Counted from the stretch's first letter, positions 7,970-17,104 are shown. The stretch: 34,458 nt of DNA from Clostridia bacterium (GCA_017410585.1 JAFQQM010000066.1:1-34458); one strand, 5' to 3'. Program-made: numbers and translations. The notes: generated from the sequence alone by a model not told the origin.

Positions 7970-8012
7970 TTTTGAAAAAAGTATTGACTTTGCACTTGAC
8001 TTCGTGTAGAAT
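7970..8012 (+). promoter_or_regulatory. Strong promoter of the S10-spc-alpha operon
   Basis: -35 TTGACT (7984-7989) and -10 TAGAAT (8007-8012) are 17 bases apart. A and T runs at 7968-7980 directly upstream could act as an UP element. Transcription should start near 8019, leaving a leader of about 350 nt before rpsJ. Confidence 0.8.
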
Positions 8013-8018
8013 AATGGA

Positions 8019-8372
8019 GCACGCGTGTGAGAATAAGGGAGAACTACGCCCTTTTTCAGGCACGCAGGACTGCACGATATGCGTTGAAGCGGGAGGTTGC
8101 AGCCGTAGCGCTGGTTATTTCCGTGGAGTATGTCCGATTTCAAACCGGGCGAAAAAGTAAGAGTCTGTGCGGGTGCGTCAGGGAACCCTCTGCGCTCCTA
8201 ACCCAAAGCGTGAGGGTCGAAGACCGCTCTAACAGACGACACCAACTCCGCCCCCGGAAACACTTGGAACCGCAAGTTTTCCGGTTTTTTAGTGAGAAAC
8301 GGGGAAACACCCGGCAGGGTGGACGGTTTTGGTGCAGCCCGCCATCAAAAAATTTCAAGGAGGCGTTTTACA
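8019..8372 (+). promoter_or_regulatory. Long structured leader of the ribosomal operon
   Basis: About 350 nt lie between the predicted start of transcription and the rpsJ start codon, with no credible gene. GCGG(GAG)GTTG at 8089-8099 can pair with CAAC(T)CCGC at 8243-8251, closing a large domain that ends just before an intrinsic terminator at 8254-8290. The design suggests feedback control by an operon product, as with L4 in the E. coli S10 leader. I do not recognise the fold, so the ligand is unknown. Confidence 0.5.
8254..8290 (+). terminator. Intrinsic terminator in the S10 leader (candidate attenuator)
   Basis: CCGGAAA (8254-8260) pairs with TTTCCGG (8278-8284) and, after a one-base C bulge, ACTTG (8262-8266) pairs with CAAGT (8273-8277). 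This gives 12 pairs and a 6-base loop, followed by six T (8285-8290). It stands 82 bases before rpsJ inside the same transcript, so it would act as an attenuator. Confidence 0.7.
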
Positions 8373-8684
8373 GTGGCAGTCAAAGAGAAAATCAGAATTC
8401 GCATCAAGGGATACGATTCCCAACTGGTCGACAAGGCTTCGGAGCAGATCGTCAACGCCGCGCACAACACGGGCGCTCGCGTTTCGGGTCCGGTCCCGCT
8501 GCCGACCGAGAAGGAAGTGGTTACGATCCTTCGTGCGGTGCACAAGTACAAGGACAGCCGTGAGCAGTTCGAGACCCGCACCCACAAGCGTCTGATCGAC
8601 ATCCTTCGTCCGTCCAACAAGACAGTTGAGGCTCTGATGGGCCTTGAACTTCCCGCCGGTGTTGAGATCGAGATCAAACTGTAA
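8373..8684 (+). CDS. rpsJ: 30S ribosomal protein S10
   Basis: S10 sits in the head of the small ribosomal subunit and also acts with NusB in transcription antitermination. The 103-residue length is standard. The family signature [18 protein letters not shown] lies at about residues 60-77. I chose the GTG at 8373 because AAGGAGG lies 9 bases upstream and the product then begins [13 protein letters not shown], as in the family; an upstream in-frame ATG at 8292 would add a non-homologous leader. It is the first gene of the operon, directly after the attenuator-like leader. Confidence 0.97.
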   Translation: MAVKEKIRIRIKGYDSQLVDKASEQIVNAAHNTGARVSGPVPLPTEKEVVTILRAVHKYKDSREQFETRTHKRLIDILRPSNKTVEALMGLELPAGVEIEIKL

Positions 8685-8763
8685 GTAGTAACGGTTTGCA
8701 GATCACAACGGGCGAGGTCAAGTTGGCCCGAGAGGGTCAACCAATAACCAAGGAGGCATAGTT

Positions 8764-9396
8764 ATGCAGAAAGGTATCATTGGCAAGAAGATCGGCATGA
8801 CGCAGATCTTCGACGACAAGGGCAACGTCGTGCCGGTCACCGTCGTTGAGGCGGGTCCGTGTGTTGTTGTCCAGAAGAAGACCGTCGAAAACGACGGTTA
8901 CGAAGCCGTTCAGTTCGGCTTCGGCGATGTGACCACCAAGCACGTCACCAAGGCGCTGCAGGGTCACTTCGGTAAAGCGGACGTCGCTCCGAAGAAGTTC
9001 CTTCGTGAGTTCCGTCTGGCCGATTGCGGCACTTACAACATCGGTGACGTTGTGAAGGCGGACCTGTTCGCCGCCGGCGATCACGTGGATGTTGTCGGCA
9101 CCAGCAAGGGTAAGGGCTACGCCGGCGCCATCAAGCGCTGGAACCACGGCCGTCTCCGTGAGTCTCACGGTACCGGTCCGGTCGCGCGTCACGCCGGTTC
9201 GTTGGGCGCTTGCTCCACGCCGTCCCGCGTGTTCCCTGGCATGAAGGCTGCCGGTCATCTGGGTGTCGAGCGCGTCACCGTGCAGAATCTGGTGATCGCT
9301 AAGATCGATGCGGAGAACAATCTGATCGCCATCAAGGGCGCCGTTCCGGGCCCGAACGGCGGCATCGTGATGATCTCCGACAGCGTGAAAGCGTAA
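8764..9396 (+). CDS. rplC: 50S ribosomal protein L3
   Basis: L3 is an early-assembly protein that binds 23S rRNA near the peptidyl-transferase centre. The 210 residues are of normal length. The protein opens [14 protein letters not shown], and the central loop with [16 protein letters not shown] (about residues 145-160) is the L3 signature region. AAGGAGG lies upstream. The 79-base gap after rpsJ contains a small TTGGCCC/GGGTCAA hairpin with a GAGA loop. L3 is normally glutamine-methylated by PrmB, which is not in this window. Confidence 0.97.
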   Translation: MQKGIIGKKIGMTQIFDDKGNVVPVTVVEAGPCVVVQKKTVENDGYEAVQFGFGDVTTKHVTKALQGHFGKADVAPKKFLREFRLADCGTYNIGDVVKADLFAAGDHVDVVGTSKGKGYAGAIKRWNHGRLRESHGTGPVARHAGSLGACSTPSRVFPGMKAAGHLGVERVTVQNLVIAKIDAENNLIAIKGAVPGPNGGIVMISDSVKA

Positions 9397-9410
9397 GGAG
9401 GGAATACGAA

Positions 9411-10034
9411 ATGGCAACTGTATCTACTTTTGACATGACCGGTAAGCAGACCGGTACGATGGAACTGAACGACGCCGTTTTCGGTATCGTCCCGAACCAG
9501 TCGGTCATGCACGACATGGTCGTCAACTATCTCGCTAATCAGCGTCAGGGCACGCAGTCCGCGCTGACCCGCGCTGAAGTCCGTGGCGGCGGCAAGAAGC
9601 CGTGGCGCCAGAAGGGCACCGGTCGCGCCCGTCAGGGCTCCATCCGCGCTCCGCAGTGGTATCACGGCGGCGTGGTGTTCGCCCCGAAGCCCCGCGACTA
9701 CAGTTACGCCCTGCCGAAGAAGATGCGCCGTCTGGCTATGAAGTCGGCGCTGTCCTCCAAGGTGCAGGAGAACGAAATGCTGGTCCTCGATGAGCTGGCG
9801 CTCACCGAGATCAAGACCAAGGCTGTCGCCAACGTGCTGAAGGCGCTGAACACCGGCAAGAAGGTTCTGCTCGTCCTCGCTGAGAACGATAAGAACGCGG
9901 TGTACTCGGCCCGCAACATCGCCGGCGTGAAGACCGCTCTGGTCAACACCCTGAACGTGTACGACATTCTGGACTGCGACAATCTCGTGGTCGTGAAGGA
10001 CGCCGTCGCTCAGATTGAGGAGGTATACGCCTGA
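9411..10034 (+). CDS. rplD: 50S ribosomal protein L4
   Basis: L4 binds domain I of 23S rRNA and lines the nascent-chain exit tunnel. In E. coli it also represses its own S10 operon. The 207-residue length is normal. The extended tunnel loop is clear in [19 protein letters not shown] at about residues 59-77, where macrolide-resistance changes occur in other species; nothing unusual is seen there. Its stop codon overlaps the rplW start (TGATG). It is the natural first candidate for a regulator acting on the long leader upstream of rpsJ. Confidence 0.97.
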   Translation: MATVSTFDMTGKQTGTMELNDAVFGIVPNQSVMHDMVVNYLANQRQGTQSALTRAEVRGGGKKPWRQKGTGRARQGSIRAPQWYHGGVVFAPKPRDYSYALPKKMRRLAMKSALSSKVQENEMLVLDELALTEIKTKAVANVLKALNTGKKVLLVLAENDKNAVYSARNIAGVKTALVNTLNVYDILDCDNLVVVKDAVAQIEEVYA

Positions 10035-10324
10035 TGAACGCTTATGACATTATCATCGCCCCGGTCGTGACCGAAAAAGCGGTCGCCGGTCTGGCAGAAA
10101 AGAAGTATACGTTCCGCGTCGCATCGAATGCCAACAAGATCGAGATCAAAAAGGCCATCGAAGCCATCTACGGCGTCAACGTGGCCAAGGTCAACACGAT
10201 CAGCATGAAAGGCACCAAACGCCGCACCGGTCGCTACGAGGGTTACACCTCCGACTGGAAGAAAGCGGTCGTTACGCTGACGGAAGACTCCAAGACCATC
10301 GCGGATTTCGACGGTCTGTTCTAA
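10034..10324 (+). CDS. rplW: 50S ribosomal protein L23
   Basis: L23 lies at the tunnel exit and is the docking point for trigger factor and the signal recognition particle. The 96-residue length is standard. It opens with the family pattern IIAPVVTEKA and has GTKRRTGRYEGYT in the middle. Its ATG shares a base with the rplD stop codon, so translation is probably coupled. It is followed by a roughly 100-base structured gap before rplB, the longest gap in this part of the operon. Confidence 0.96.
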   Translation: MNAYDIIIAPVVTEKAVAGLAEKKYTFRVASNANKIEIKKAIEAIYGVNVAKVNTISMKGTKRRTGRYEGYTSDWKKAVVTLTEDSKTIADFDGLF

Positions 10325-10343
10325 GAGAGTCAAACAAGTTAAC

Positions 10344-10399
10344 GGATGCCTTTCGGTATCCCAGAAATGGCACGGATGGGAATCGCGGCATGGATTCCC
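10344..10399 (+). other. Two hairpins in the rplW-rplB gap
   Basis: GGATGCC/GGTATCC with a TTTC loop (10344-10361) and GGGAATC/GATTCCC with an 8-base loop (10378-10399) fill the gap before the rplB ribosome binding site. There is no T run, so they are not terminators. They may stabilise or process the message, or may bind a ribosomal protein. Confidence 0.4.
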
Positions 10400-10425
10400 G
10401 CAAAGCCAAGTAAGGAGTGAATGTA

Positions 10426-11256
10426 ATGCCTATCAAGACTTATAAGCCGACGAGCAACGGCCGCCGCAATATGTCTGTTGTCGATTACAGCGTGTTGTCC
10501 AAGGTGAAGCCGGAACGCAGCTTGTTGGCCAAGAAAAGCAAGAATGCCGGTCGTAACAGTTACGGCCGCATCACCGTCCGCCATCACGGCGGCGGCAATC
10601 GCCAGAAGTATCGTATCATCGACTTCAAGCGTAACAAGTTCGATATGAGCGCTACGGTGCTCACCCTCGAGTACGATCCCAACCGCTCCGCGTTTATCGC
10701 GCTGGTGCAGTATGAGGACGGCGAGAAGCGCTACATCATCGCGCCGGTCGGCGTGAAGGTGGGCGACGTCATCGAGAGCGGCGAAAACGCGGACATCCGT
10801 CCGGGTAACGCCCTGCCGCTGTCGTCCATTCCGGTCGGTACCTACATCCACAACGTGGAACTGTATCCGGGCAAAGGCGCTCAGCTCGCCCGTTCCGCCG
10901 GTGCGATGGCGCAGTTGATGGCGAAGGAAGGCAATCTGGCGATGATCCGCCTGCCCTCCTCCGAAATGCGTTACGTCCCGATGAACTGCATGGCCACCAT
11001 CGGTCAGGTCGGTAACATCGACCACGCCAACGAGAAGATCGGTAAGGCCGGCCGTAAGCGTCACATGGGCTGGCGTCCGCAGGTCCGCGGTTCGGTTATG
11101 AACCCCTGCGATCACCCGCACGGTGGTGGTGAAGGCAAGTCCCCGATCGGTCGTCCCGGTCCGGTTACCCCGTGGGGCAAGCCGGCTCTGGGTTACAAGA
11201 CCCGCGCCAAGCACAACCGCTCCGATAAGTTTATCGTGAAGCGCCGTTCTAAGTAA
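10426..11256 (+). CDS. rplB: 50S ribosomal protein L2
   Basis: L2 is one of the largest 23S rRNA binders and is needed for subunit joining and peptidyl transfer. The 276-residue length is normal. The conserved block [12 protein letters not shown] contains H230, matching the essential His229 of E. coli L2. I chose the ATG at 10426 because AAGGAG lies 8 bases upstream and the family begins at this point; the GTG at 10417 overlaps that site. It has the usual place between rplW and rpsS. Confidence 0.97.
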   Translation: MPIKTYKPTSNGRRNMSVVDYSVLSKVKPERSLLAKKSKNAGRNSYGRITVRHHGGGNRQKYRIIDFKRNKFDMSATVLTLEYDPNRSAFIALVQYEDGEKRYIIAPVGVKVGDVIESGENADIRPGNALPLSSIPVGTYIHNVELYPGKGAQLARSAGAMAQLMAKEGNLAMIRLPSSEMRYVPMNCMATIGQVGNIDHANEKIGKAGRKRHMGWRPQVRGSVMNPCDHPHGGGEGKSPIGRPGPVTPWGKPALGYKTRAKHNRSDKFIVKRRSK

Positions 11257-11276
11257 TCGAAAGGAGAGACAGAAAT

Positions 11277-11549
11277 ATGAGCCGTAGTATTAAAAAAGGA
11301 CCGTTCGTACAGCCTGTTCTCCTGAAGAGAGTGCAGGAGATGAACGCTGCCGGCGAGAAGCGCATCCTCAAGACGTGGAGCCGCTCGTCGACCATCTTCC
11401 CGGACTTCGTGGGCCACACCTTTGCGGTGCACGACGGTCGCAAGCATGTTCCGGTGTACGTCACCGAGGATATGGTTGGTCACAAACTCGGCGAATTTGC
11501 GCCGACCCGGACGTTTAAGGGCCATGCCGGCTCCAAGTCGTCCAAGTAA
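11277..11549 (+). CDS. rpsS: 30S ribosomal protein S19
   Basis: S19 sits in the head of the small subunit, pairs with S13 and contacts the A-site tRNA and the large subunit. The 90 residues are standard. It opens [11 protein letters not shown] and contains [20 protein letters not shown] and the signature [15 protein letters not shown], all typical. AAAGGAGA precedes the ATG. It is followed closely by rplV. Confidence 0.97.
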   Translation: MSRSIKKGPFVQPVLLKRVQEMNAAGEKRILKTWSRSSTIFPDFVGHTFAVHDGRKHVPVYVTEDMVGHKLGEFAPTRTFKGHAGSKSSK

Positions 11550-11570
11550 TGCGGAAGGAGAGAAACAACA

Positions 11571-11906
11571 ATGGAAGCAAGAGCACAGGTTACCAATGTG
11601 CGCATTTCCCCTCGTAAAGTGAAGATTGTTCTCGACCTCATCCGCAACAAGCCGGTGGACATGGCCATCGCGATCGTGGAGAACACCCGCAAGTCCGCTT
11701 GCGAGCCGATCGCCAAACTGCTCAAGTCCGCGGTTGCGAATGCTGAAAACAACTTCAGCATGGACAAGAACAACCTCGTGGTTTCGGAATGCTTCGTCTG
11801 CCCCGGCATGATCATGAAGCGCATCCGTCCCGTGGCGAAGGGTGCTGCGCACCGTATCAACAAGAGAACCTCCCACATCACGGTGGTTCTCAAGGAAATC
11901 GACTAA
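11571..11906 (+). CDS. rplV: 50S ribosomal protein L22
   Basis: L22 contacts all domains of 23S rRNA and lines the exit tunnel with L4. The 111-residue length is normal. It begins MEARAQVTNVRISPRK, and the tunnel hairpin region precedes the conserved end HRINKRTSHITVVL. No insertion of the macrolide-resistance kind is seen. AAGGAGAG lies upstream, and rpsC follows after 15 bases. Confidence 0.96.
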   Translation: MEARAQVTNVRISPRKVKIVLDLIRNKPVDMAIAIVENTRKSACEPIAKLLKSAVANAENNFSMDKNNLVVSECFVCPGMIMKRIRPVAKGAAHRINKRTSHITVVLKEID

Positions 11907-11921
11907 GAGGAGGAAGGCAAG

Positions 11922-12596
11922 ATGGGACAGAAAGTTAATCCGCACGGCCTTCGAGTCGGCGTCATCAAAGATTGGGATTCCAAGTGGTTTGTCAAGGACA
12001 ACAAGTTCGGCGACACCTTGGTTTCCGACTACAACATCCGTAAATACCTGAAGAAGACCCTGTACGCTGCGGGCGTGTCCAAAATCGTCATCGAGCGTGA
12101 TTCTTCCCGCGTGCGCGTCAACGTGCACTGCGCGAAGCCGGGTATGGTCATCGGCAAGGGCGGCGTGGAACTGGAGAAGTACCGCGTGGCTACTGCGAAG
12201 ATCGCCGGCACCGACAGTCTGGTGCTGAACGTGGTGGAAGTGAAGAATCCGGACACCAACGCACAGTTGGTTGCTGAGAACATCGCTCAGCAACTGGAGA
12301 AGCGTACTTCGTTCCGCCGCGCGATGAAGCAGAGCATCAGCCGCGCGATGAAACTGGGTGCGAAGGGTATCAAGACGCAGTGCTCCGGCCGCCTTGGCGG
12401 TGCGGAAATTGCGCGTACCGAACAGTATCACGAGGGTACGATTCCGCTGCAGACCCTGCGCGCGGACATCGACTATGGCTTCGCTGAGGCGAACACCACC
12501 TACGGCCGGATCGGCGTCAAAGTCTGGATCTACGGCGGCGAGGTTCTGGTGAGCTCCGCGAAGGCTCCCCGTCGTCGGGAAGGAGGCCGCAAGTAA
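11922..12596 (+). CDS. rpsC: 30S ribosomal protein S3
   Basis: S3 lies at the mRNA entry channel of the small subunit and helps unwind mRNA. The 224 residues include the N-terminal family start [13 protein letters not shown], a KH RNA-binding domain with the loop GMVIGKGG at about residues 75-82, and the C-terminal S3 domain with [12 protein letters not shown]. The stop codon shares its last base with the rplP start codon (TAATG), so translation is coupled. Confidence 0.97.
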   Translation: MGQKVNPHGLRVGVIKDWDSKWFVKDNKFGDTLVSDYNIRKYLKKTLYAAGVSKIVIERDSSRVRVNVHCAKPGMVIGKGGVELEKYRVATAKIAGTDSLVLNVVEVKNPDTNAQLVAENIAQQLEKRTSFRRAMKQSISRAMKLGAKGIKTQCSGRLGGAEIARTEQYHEGTIPLQTLRADIDYGFAEANTTYGRIGVKVWIYGGEVLVSSAKAPRRREGGRK

Positions 12597-13018
12597 TGTT
12601 ACTTCCGAAGAGAGTAAAATACCGTCGCGTGCAACGCGGTCGTCTGACCGGTAAAGCGTCCCGCGGCAACAAACTCGCCTACGGCGAGTACGGCTTGCAG
12701 GCTTGCGAGCCGGCATGGATCAAGTCCAACCAGATCGAGGCCGCTCGTGTGGCCATGACCCGTTACACCAAGCGTGGCGGTAAGGTCTGGATTCAGATTT
12801 TCCCGGATAAGCCGGTCACGGCGAAGCCGGCTGAGACCCGAATGGGTTCCGGTAAAGGTTCGCCCGATTACTGGGTGGCCGTTGTGAAACCGGGTCGTGT
12901 GATGTTTGAGATCGCCGGTGTGGAAGAGGCGCAGGCTCGCGAAGCGCTCCGTCTGGCGGCGATGAAATTGCCGATCAAAACCAAGGTCGTGTGCAGAACG
13001 GAAGGTGAGCAGGAATGA
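12596..13018 (+). CDS. rplP: 50S ribosomal protein L16
   Basis: L16 organises the A-site region and the base of the stalk. The 140-residue length is normal. It begins [16 protein letters not shown] and has [20 protein letters not shown] near residues 84-103, both characteristic. The gene overlaps rpsC by one base and rpmC by four (ATGA), so the three genes form a tightly coupled set. Confidence 0.97.
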   Translation: MLLPKRVKYRRVQRGRLTGKASRGNKLAYGEYGLQACEPAWIKSNQIEAARVAMTRYTKRGGKVWIQIFPDKPVTAKPAETRMGSGKGSPDYWVAVVKPGRVMFEIAGVEEAQAREALRLAAMKLPIKTKVVCRTEGEQE

Positions 13019-13227
13019 AGAAGACCGAACTGGCTAAGTTGCGCGAACTCAGCAATGAGGAACTCGGCAACAAGCTCGAAGAACTGAAAAGCGAACTCTT
13101 CCGCCTGCGCTTCCAGAATGCGCTCAACCAGCTTGAGAACCCGATGCGCCTGAAGGCCGTTCGCAAAGAGATCGCTACGGTGAAAATGCTGCAGCGTCAG
13201 AACGAGCTTAACAGCGCTGAGGCGTAA
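13015..13227 (+). CDS. rpmC: 50S ribosomal protein L29
   Basis: L29 is a small helical-hairpin protein next to L23 at the tunnel exit. The 70 residues form two helices: the first carries [20 protein letters not shown], and the second [14 protein letters not shown] holds the family signature. It overlaps the rplP end by four bases, with the ribosome binding site inside rplP (GGTGAG). Confidence 0.96.
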   Translation: MKKTELAKLRELSNEELGNKLEELKSELFRLRFQNALNQLENPMRLKAVRKEIATVKMLQRQNELNSAEA

Positions 13228-13247
13228 ACGGAAGGAGGAAACAATTC

Positions 13248-13505
13248 ATGAATGATCGTAACCTGAGAAAGACGAGAACCGGCGTGGTCGTCAGCGATAA
13301 GATGGACAAGACGGTTGTCGTTGCGATCGTGGACAATGTCCGCCATCCGCTGTACAAGAAGATTGTCAAGCGTACTGTTAAACTGAAGGCCCATGACGAA
13401 AACAACGAGTGCCGCATCGGCGACCGCGTTTCCTTGATGGAGACCCGTCCGCTGTCCAAGGATAAGCGTTGGAGAGTCGTGGAAATCATCGAAAAGGCGA
13501 AGTAA
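13248..13505 (+). CDS. rpsQ: 30S ribosomal protein S17
   Basis: S17 is an OB-fold primary binder of 16S rRNA needed for early small-subunit assembly. The 85-residue length is normal. It opens with [20 protein letters not shown] and holds the family block [18 protein letters not shown] near residues 62-79. AAGGAGGAAA lies upstream of the ATG. It lies between rpmC and rplN as expected. Confidence 0.97.
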   Translation: MNDRNLRKTRTGVVVSDKMDKTVVVAIVDNVRHPLYKKIVKRTVKLKAHDENNECRIGDRVSLMETRPLSKDKRWRVVEIIEKAK

Positions 13506-13533
13506 GTCGGTTCACTGAAAGGAGGAACATCTG

Positions 13534-13902
13534 ATGATTCAACAGCAGAGTTATCTGAAAGTGGCCGACAACACCGGCGCGAAGGAGTTAATGACCATTC
13601 GCGTTCTGGGTGGCTCCGGCCGCAGATATGCGAACATCGGCGACGTGGTGGTTGCTTCCGTTAAGAAAGCGGCCCCCGGCGGTGTCGTGAAGAAGGGCGA
13701 TGTCGTGAAGTGCGTCATTGTCCGTTCGGTGAAGGGTGTCCGTCGTGCCGACGGTACCTACATCCGTTTTGATGAAAACGCGGCGGTCATCATCCGTGAT
13801 GACAAGACTCCGCGTGGTACCCGTATCTTCGGGCCGGTGGCTCGCGAACTTCGTGAGAAAGACTACACGAAGATCCTGAGCCTGGCTCCGGAAGTTCTGT
13901 AA
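13534..13902 (+). CDS. rplN: 50S ribosomal protein L14
   Basis: L14 is a small beta-barrel protein of the subunit interface that contacts 16S rRNA in the 70S ribosome and is the docking site of the RsfS silencing factor. The 122 residues are exactly the usual length. It begins [19 protein letters not shown] and contains [20 protein letters not shown], the signature region. It opens the spc part of the operon. AAAGGAGG precedes the ATG. Confidence 0.97.
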   Translation: MIQQQSYLKVADNTGAKELMTIRVLGGSGRRYANIGDVVVASVKKAAPGGVVKKGDVVKCVIVRSVKGVRRADGTYIRFDENAAVIIRDDKTPRGTRIFGPVARELREKDYTKILSLAPEVL

Positions 13903-13918
13903 GGAGGTGTCGGTAGAC

Positions 13919-14245
13919 ATGAAAATGTTTGTTAAAACTGGCGACACCGTTGTTATCCTGAGCGGTAACGATAAGGGCAAGCAGGGCAAGGTTCTGGAAG
14001 TGAGCCCGACCGAAGGCAAAGTGATCGTCGAAGGCGCTCACGTCGTGACCAAGCACGTCAAACCCCGTAAGATGGGCGATCAGGGCGGTATCGTCAAGGT
14101 CGAAGGCGCCATCTACGCGGATAAGGTGCAGGTCGTCTGCCCGAGTTGCAAGAAGCCGACCCGCGTGGCGCACAAGAAGGTCGCCGACGACAACGGCAAG
14201 AACCGCAGCATCCGCGTGTGCAAGCACTGCGGCGAAGAGCTGTAA
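13919..14245 (+). CDS. rplX: 50S ribosomal protein L24 (zinc-ribbon form)
   Basis: L24 starts assembly of the large subunit. The 108-residue protein has the KOW RNA-binding motif near its start ([20 protein letters not shown]) and a C-terminal zinc ribbon, CPSC...CKHC, which many but not all bacterial L24 proteins keep. I chose the ATG at 13919; AAGGAGG lies 11 bases before it. The ATG at 13925 is also possible, while the GTG at 13907 overlaps that site and is unlikely. Confidence 0.95.
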   Translation: MKMFVKTGDTVVILSGNDKGKQGKVLEVSPTEGKVIVEGAHVVTKHVKPRKMGDQGGIVKVEGAIYADKVQVVCPSCKKPTRVAHKKVADDNGKNRSIRVCKHCGEEL

Positions 14246-14259
14246 GGAGGAACAAACGA

Positions 14260-14799
14260 ATGGCCAGATTAAAAGAATTTTACAAAAGTGAAGTTGCTCC
14301 GGCTCTGATGACCAAGTTTGGTTACAAGAGCCCGATGCAGATTCCGAAGCTGGATAAGATCGTCATCAACTGCGGTTGCGGCGAAGCGCGTGAAAACGCG
14401 AAGGTGATCGAGTCGGTCGTCAACGACCTGTCCCTCATCACCGGTCAGCGTCCGGTCGTCTGCAAGGCGAAGAAGTCTGTGGCGAACTTCAAACTGCGTG
14501 AAGGTATGAACAACGGCGTGAAGGTCACCCTGCGCGGCGACCGCATGTACGAGTTCCTGGATCGTTTGTTCAACATCGCGCTTCCCCGTGTGCGTGACTT
14601 CCGCGGCATCAACCCGAACTCGTTCGACGGTCGCGGTAACTACAATATGGGTCTGAAAGAACAGCTCATCTTCCCGGAAATCGCTTATGACAAGATCGAC
14701 GCTGTGCGCGGTATGGACATCTGCTTTGTCACGACCGCGAAGAACGACGAAGAGGCTCGCGAGCTGCTGACGCTCATGGGCGCTCCGTTTGCGAAATAA
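14260..14799 (+). CDS. rplE: 50S ribosomal protein L5
   Basis: L5 binds 5S rRNA and forms bridges to the small subunit. The 179-residue length is standard. The signature region [14 protein letters not shown] lies near residues 31-44, and [19 protein letters not shown] is the well-conserved C-terminal block. AAGGAGGAAC precedes the ATG at 14260. An upstream in-frame extension would run through rplX in another frame and is not homologous, so it was not used. Confidence 0.97.
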   Translation: MARLKEFYKSEVAPALMTKFGYKSPMQIPKLDKIVINCGCGEARENAKVIESVVNDLSLITGQRPVVCKAKKSVANFKLREGMNNGVKVTLRGDRMYEFLDRLFNIALPRVRDFRGINPNSFDGRGNYNMGLKEQLIFPEIAYDKIDAVRGMDICFVTTAKNDEEARELLTLMGAPFAK

Positions 14800-14813
14800 G
14801 GAGGGACGCAGAA

Positions 14814-14999
14814 ATGGCTAAAACATCGATGAAAATCAAGCAGCAGAGAGAGCCGAAGTTCTCGACGCGTGCGTACAATCGCTGCAAGATCTGCGGCCGT
14901 CCCCATGCGTATCTGCGCCGCTACGGCGTGTGCCGCATCTGCTTCCGCGAACTGGCTTATAAGGGTCAGATTCCGGGCGTCAAGAAGGCTAGCTGGTAA
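14814..14999 (+). CDS. rpsN: 30S ribosomal protein S14, type Z (zinc-binding)
   Basis: S14 lies in the head of the small subunit. This is the short 61-residue zinc form: [20 protein letters not shown] supplies the four cysteines of the zinc site (CxxC twice). Type Z is usual in Firmicutes. A long zinc-free paralog often replaces it under zinc limitation, but none is in this window. AAGGAGGGA lies upstream, and rpsH follows after 33 bases. Confidence 0.97.
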   Translation: MAKTSMKIKQQREPKFSTRAYNRCKICGRPHAYLRRYGVCRICFRELAYKGQIPGVKKASW

Positions 15000-15032
15000 G
15001 CAATAGCTGATTTTTAAGGAGGTTGAGAAGAC

Positions 15033-15434
15033 ATGCAAATTACCGATACGATTGCCGATATGCTTACGCGCATCCGCAATGCGAGTACCGCGAAGCATGA
15101 AACGGTAGACATCCCTGCTTCCAACATGAAAAAGGCTATTGCCCAGATTCTTGTTGACGAGGGATACATTAAGAATTTCCAAGTGATCGAAGATGGCAAA
15201 CAAGGCATTATTCGCGTCACCCTGAAGTACGTGGGTGCTTCCCGCACTCCGGTCATCATGGGTCTGCGTCGCGTTTCCAAGCCGGGTCTGCGCATCTATT
15301 CCAGCAGTGAGGATATGCCGAAGGTCATGCGTGGCGTCGGCACCGCTATCGTCTCCACTTCGAAGGGCGTTATGACCGATAAAAAGGCGCGCAAAGAGAA
15401 TGTCGGCGGCGAAGTCCTCGCATTCGTGTGGTAA
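15033..15434 (+). CDS. rpsH: 30S ribosomal protein S8
   Basis: S8 binds the central domain of 16S rRNA. In E. coli it also represses translation of its own spc operon by binding near rplE. The 133-residue length is normal. It begins [17 protein letters not shown] and ends with [16 protein letters not shown], both typical. AAGGAGGT lies upstream. I cannot judge by eye whether the E. coli-like S8 binding site exists here. Confidence 0.97.
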   Translation: MQITDTIADMLTRIRNASTAKHETVDIPASNMKKAIAQILVDEGYIKNFQVIEDGKQGIIRVTLKYVGASRTPVIMGLRRVSKPGLRIYSSSEDMPKVMRGVGTAIVSTSKGVMTDKKARKENVGGEVLAFVW

Positions 15435-15449
15435 GGGGGAGAGATTAAG

Positions 15450-15995
15450 ATGTCGAGAATTGGACGTAAACCGATCGCTATCCCCGCCGGTGTCGAAGTC
15501 AAACTGGCTGACGGCATCGTCACGGTCAAGGGCCCGAAGGGCACCCTGTCTGCGGCTGTTAAGCCGTCGATCAGCGTGAACATCGAAGGCGCCGAGATCA
15601 ACGTGACCCGCCCGAATGATGAAGCGGCGAACCGTGCTCTGCACGGCGTGACCCGCACGATGATCGCCAATATGATCGAAGGCGTGACCAACGGCTATAC
15701 CAAGACCCTCGAGGTCAACGGTGTTGGTTACCGTGCGATCAAGAACGGCAAGGACGTGACCCTGAACTTGGGTTACAGCCATCCGGTCATCGTGAGCGAG
15801 ACCGATGATATCAAGATCGATGTTCCCAACCCGAATACGCTGGTCATCAGCGGTATCGACAAGCAGAAGGTCGGCCAGTTTGCGGCGGAAGTCCGCAGCA
15901 AGCGTCCGCCGGAGCCGTATAAGGGCAAGGGCATCAAGTATTCCACCGAGGTTATCCGCCGTAAGGAAGGTAAGACCGGTGCGAAGGGTAAATAA
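15450..15995 (+). CDS. rplF: 50S ribosomal protein L6
   Basis: L6 sits near the sarcin-ricin loop and the factor-binding site. The 181-residue length is normal. It begins MSRIGRKPIAIPAGVEV, and the C-terminal signature PEPYKGKGIKYSTEVIRRKE is clear. The ribosome binding site is GGGGGAGAG. It has its usual place between rpsH and rplR. Confidence 0.97.
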   Translation: MSRIGRKPIAIPAGVEVKLADGIVTVKGPKGTLSAAVKPSISVNIEGAEINVTRPNDEAANRALHGVTRTMIANMIEGVTNGYTKTLEVNGVGYRAIKNGKDVTLNLGYSHPVIVSETDDIKIDVPNPNTLVISGIDKQKVGQFAAEVRSKRPPEPYKGKGIKYSTEVIRRKEGKTGAKGK

Positions 15996-16015
15996 GATAG
16001 GAGGAGTGAGTTGAT

Positions 16016-16375
16016 ATGGTGAGCAAGAAAGATAATAATAAGGCTCGTCTGCACCGTCATGTTCGTGTGCGCGGCAAGATCTCCGGCACTGCCGAGCGTC
16101 CGCGCTTGAGCGTGTTCCGCTCCTCGAATCACATCTACGCCCAGGTCATTGACGATGTGGCTGGTGTGACCCTGGCGGCCGCGAACAGCACCGAAAAAGA
16201 TTTCGGTATGGCGGGTGGCAACAAGGCGGCGGCCAAGAAGGTCGGCGAATTGGTTGCCAAGCGTGCCTTGGAGAAGGGTATCTCCGAAGTTGTGTTTGAC
16301 CGTGGCGGCTATGTGTACCATGGCCGTGTGGCGGAATTGGCCGAAGGCGCCCGTGAGGGCGGCCTCAAGTTCTAA
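16016..16375 (+). CDS. rplR: 50S ribosomal protein L18
   Basis: L18 binds 5S rRNA together with L5 and helps dock it to the large subunit. The 119-residue length is normal. The conserved block [20 protein letters not shown] lies at about residues 28-47, and the end is [19 protein letters not shown], a very typical ending. AGGAGGAG lies upstream of the ATG. Confidence 0.97.
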   Translation: MVSKKDNNKARLHRHVRVRGKISGTAERPRLSVFRSSNHIYAQVIDDVAGVTLAAANSTEKDFGMAGGNKAAAKKVGELVAKRALEKGISEVVFDRGGYVYHGRVAELAEGAREGGLKF

Positions 16376-16393
16376 GAAAGAGAGGGAATTACT

Positions 16394-16894
16394 TTGGAAA
16401 GAAGAAATGATAACAACTCCGAATTCAAAGAGCACCTCGTGGCCATCAACCGCGTTTCCAAGACGGTCAAGGGCGGTCGCGTGCAGAAGTTTGCCGCGCT
16501 GATGGTTGTCGGCGACGGTAACGGCACGGTGGGCTTCGGTGTTGGCAAGTCCAACGAAGTTCCGGATGCGATCCGCAAGGGCACCGAGGATGCGAAGAAG
16601 CATCTGGTGAAGATCACGATGAAGGATCAGACGATCCCGTATCAGGTGACCGGTAAGTTCGGCGCCGGCGTCGTGCTGATGAAGCCGGCTGCTCCCGGTA
16701 CCGGTATTATCGCCGGCGGTGCCGCCCGTGCGGTCATCGAGGCGGTCGGTATCAAAGATATCCGCACCAAGTCGTTGCGTTCCAACAACCCGTACAACGT
16801 GGTGAGCGCGACGATGGAAGGTCTCAAGCAACTCCGTTCGGTGGAAGCCGTTGCGGAGATCCGTGGCAAGACCGCGAAAGAAATTCTGGGTTAA
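16394..16894 (+). CDS. rpsE: 30S ribosomal protein S5
   Basis: S5 lies on the small-subunit body by the decoding site and affects accuracy. The 166 residues include the N-terminal double-stranded RNA-binding domain ([14 protein letters not shown], then [20 protein letters not shown]) and the C-terminal domain. I chose the TTG at 16394 as start: GAGGG lies 7 bases upstream and no in-frame ATG precedes the conserved region. This unusual start codon may lower its translation relative to its neighbours. Confidence 0.95.
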   Translation: MERRNDNNSEFKEHLVAINRVSKTVKGGRVQKFAALMVVGDGNGTVGFGVGKSNEVPDAIRKGTEDAKKHLVKITMKDQTIPYQVTGKFGAGVVLMKPAAPGTGIIAGGAARAVIEAVGIKDIRTKSLRSNNPYNVVSATMEGLKQLRSVEAVAEIRGKTAKEILG

Positions 16895-16909
16895 TGGGAG
16901 GACATAACG

Positions 16910-17104
16910 ATGGCTACGAAAAAGCAGAATGTTCTGAACATTAAACTGGTGCGCAGCCTGATCGGCGCCAAGCCGAATCATGTGGCTGTTGCGAAGTCCT
17001 TGGGACTGAACAAGGTCGGCGATGTCACCGCGCAGCCGGACAACGCCGCTACTCAGGGTAAGGTGGCTAAGATTATCCACCTCATCGAGGTAACCAACGC
17101 GTAA
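16910..17104 (+). CDS. rpmD: 50S ribosomal protein L30
   Basis: L30 is a small peripheral protein of the large subunit, absent from some bacterial groups. The 64 residues carry the family pattern [18 protein letters not shown] at the start (here [20 protein letters not shown]) followed by [14 protein letters not shown] precedes the ATG, and rplO follows after 26 bases. Confidence 0.95.
   Translation: MATKKQNVLNIKLVRSLIGAKPNHVAVAKSLGLNKVGDVTAQPDNAATQGKVAKIIHLIEVTNA

Noticed and set aside
7608..8009. An open frame starting inside the palindromic repeat (also at 18-302)
   Set aside because: The first part is repeat sequence also found at position 18, and the rest crosses hairpins and the promoter; typical spurious frame made by a repeat.
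8035..8056. A second terminator near the start of the S10 leader (AAGGG/CCCTT then T)
   Set aside because: Only five pairs with a long loop; too weak to list beside the 12-pair hairpin at 8254.
7516..8372. A CRISPR array in the repeat-rich gap
   Set aside because: The repeats are single palindromic elements without regular spacing or spacers, and no cas genes are present.
8027..8563. A leader open frame spanning the S10 leader and the rpsJ start
   Set aside because: It has no ribosome binding site, runs through the terminator hairpin and overlaps rpsJ in another frame; the residues show no family pattern.
11193..12716. Long minus-strand open frames across the ribosomal genes
   Set aside because: All lie opposite well-recognised ribosomal genes, and their products are His/Asp/Arg-rich without any family motif.
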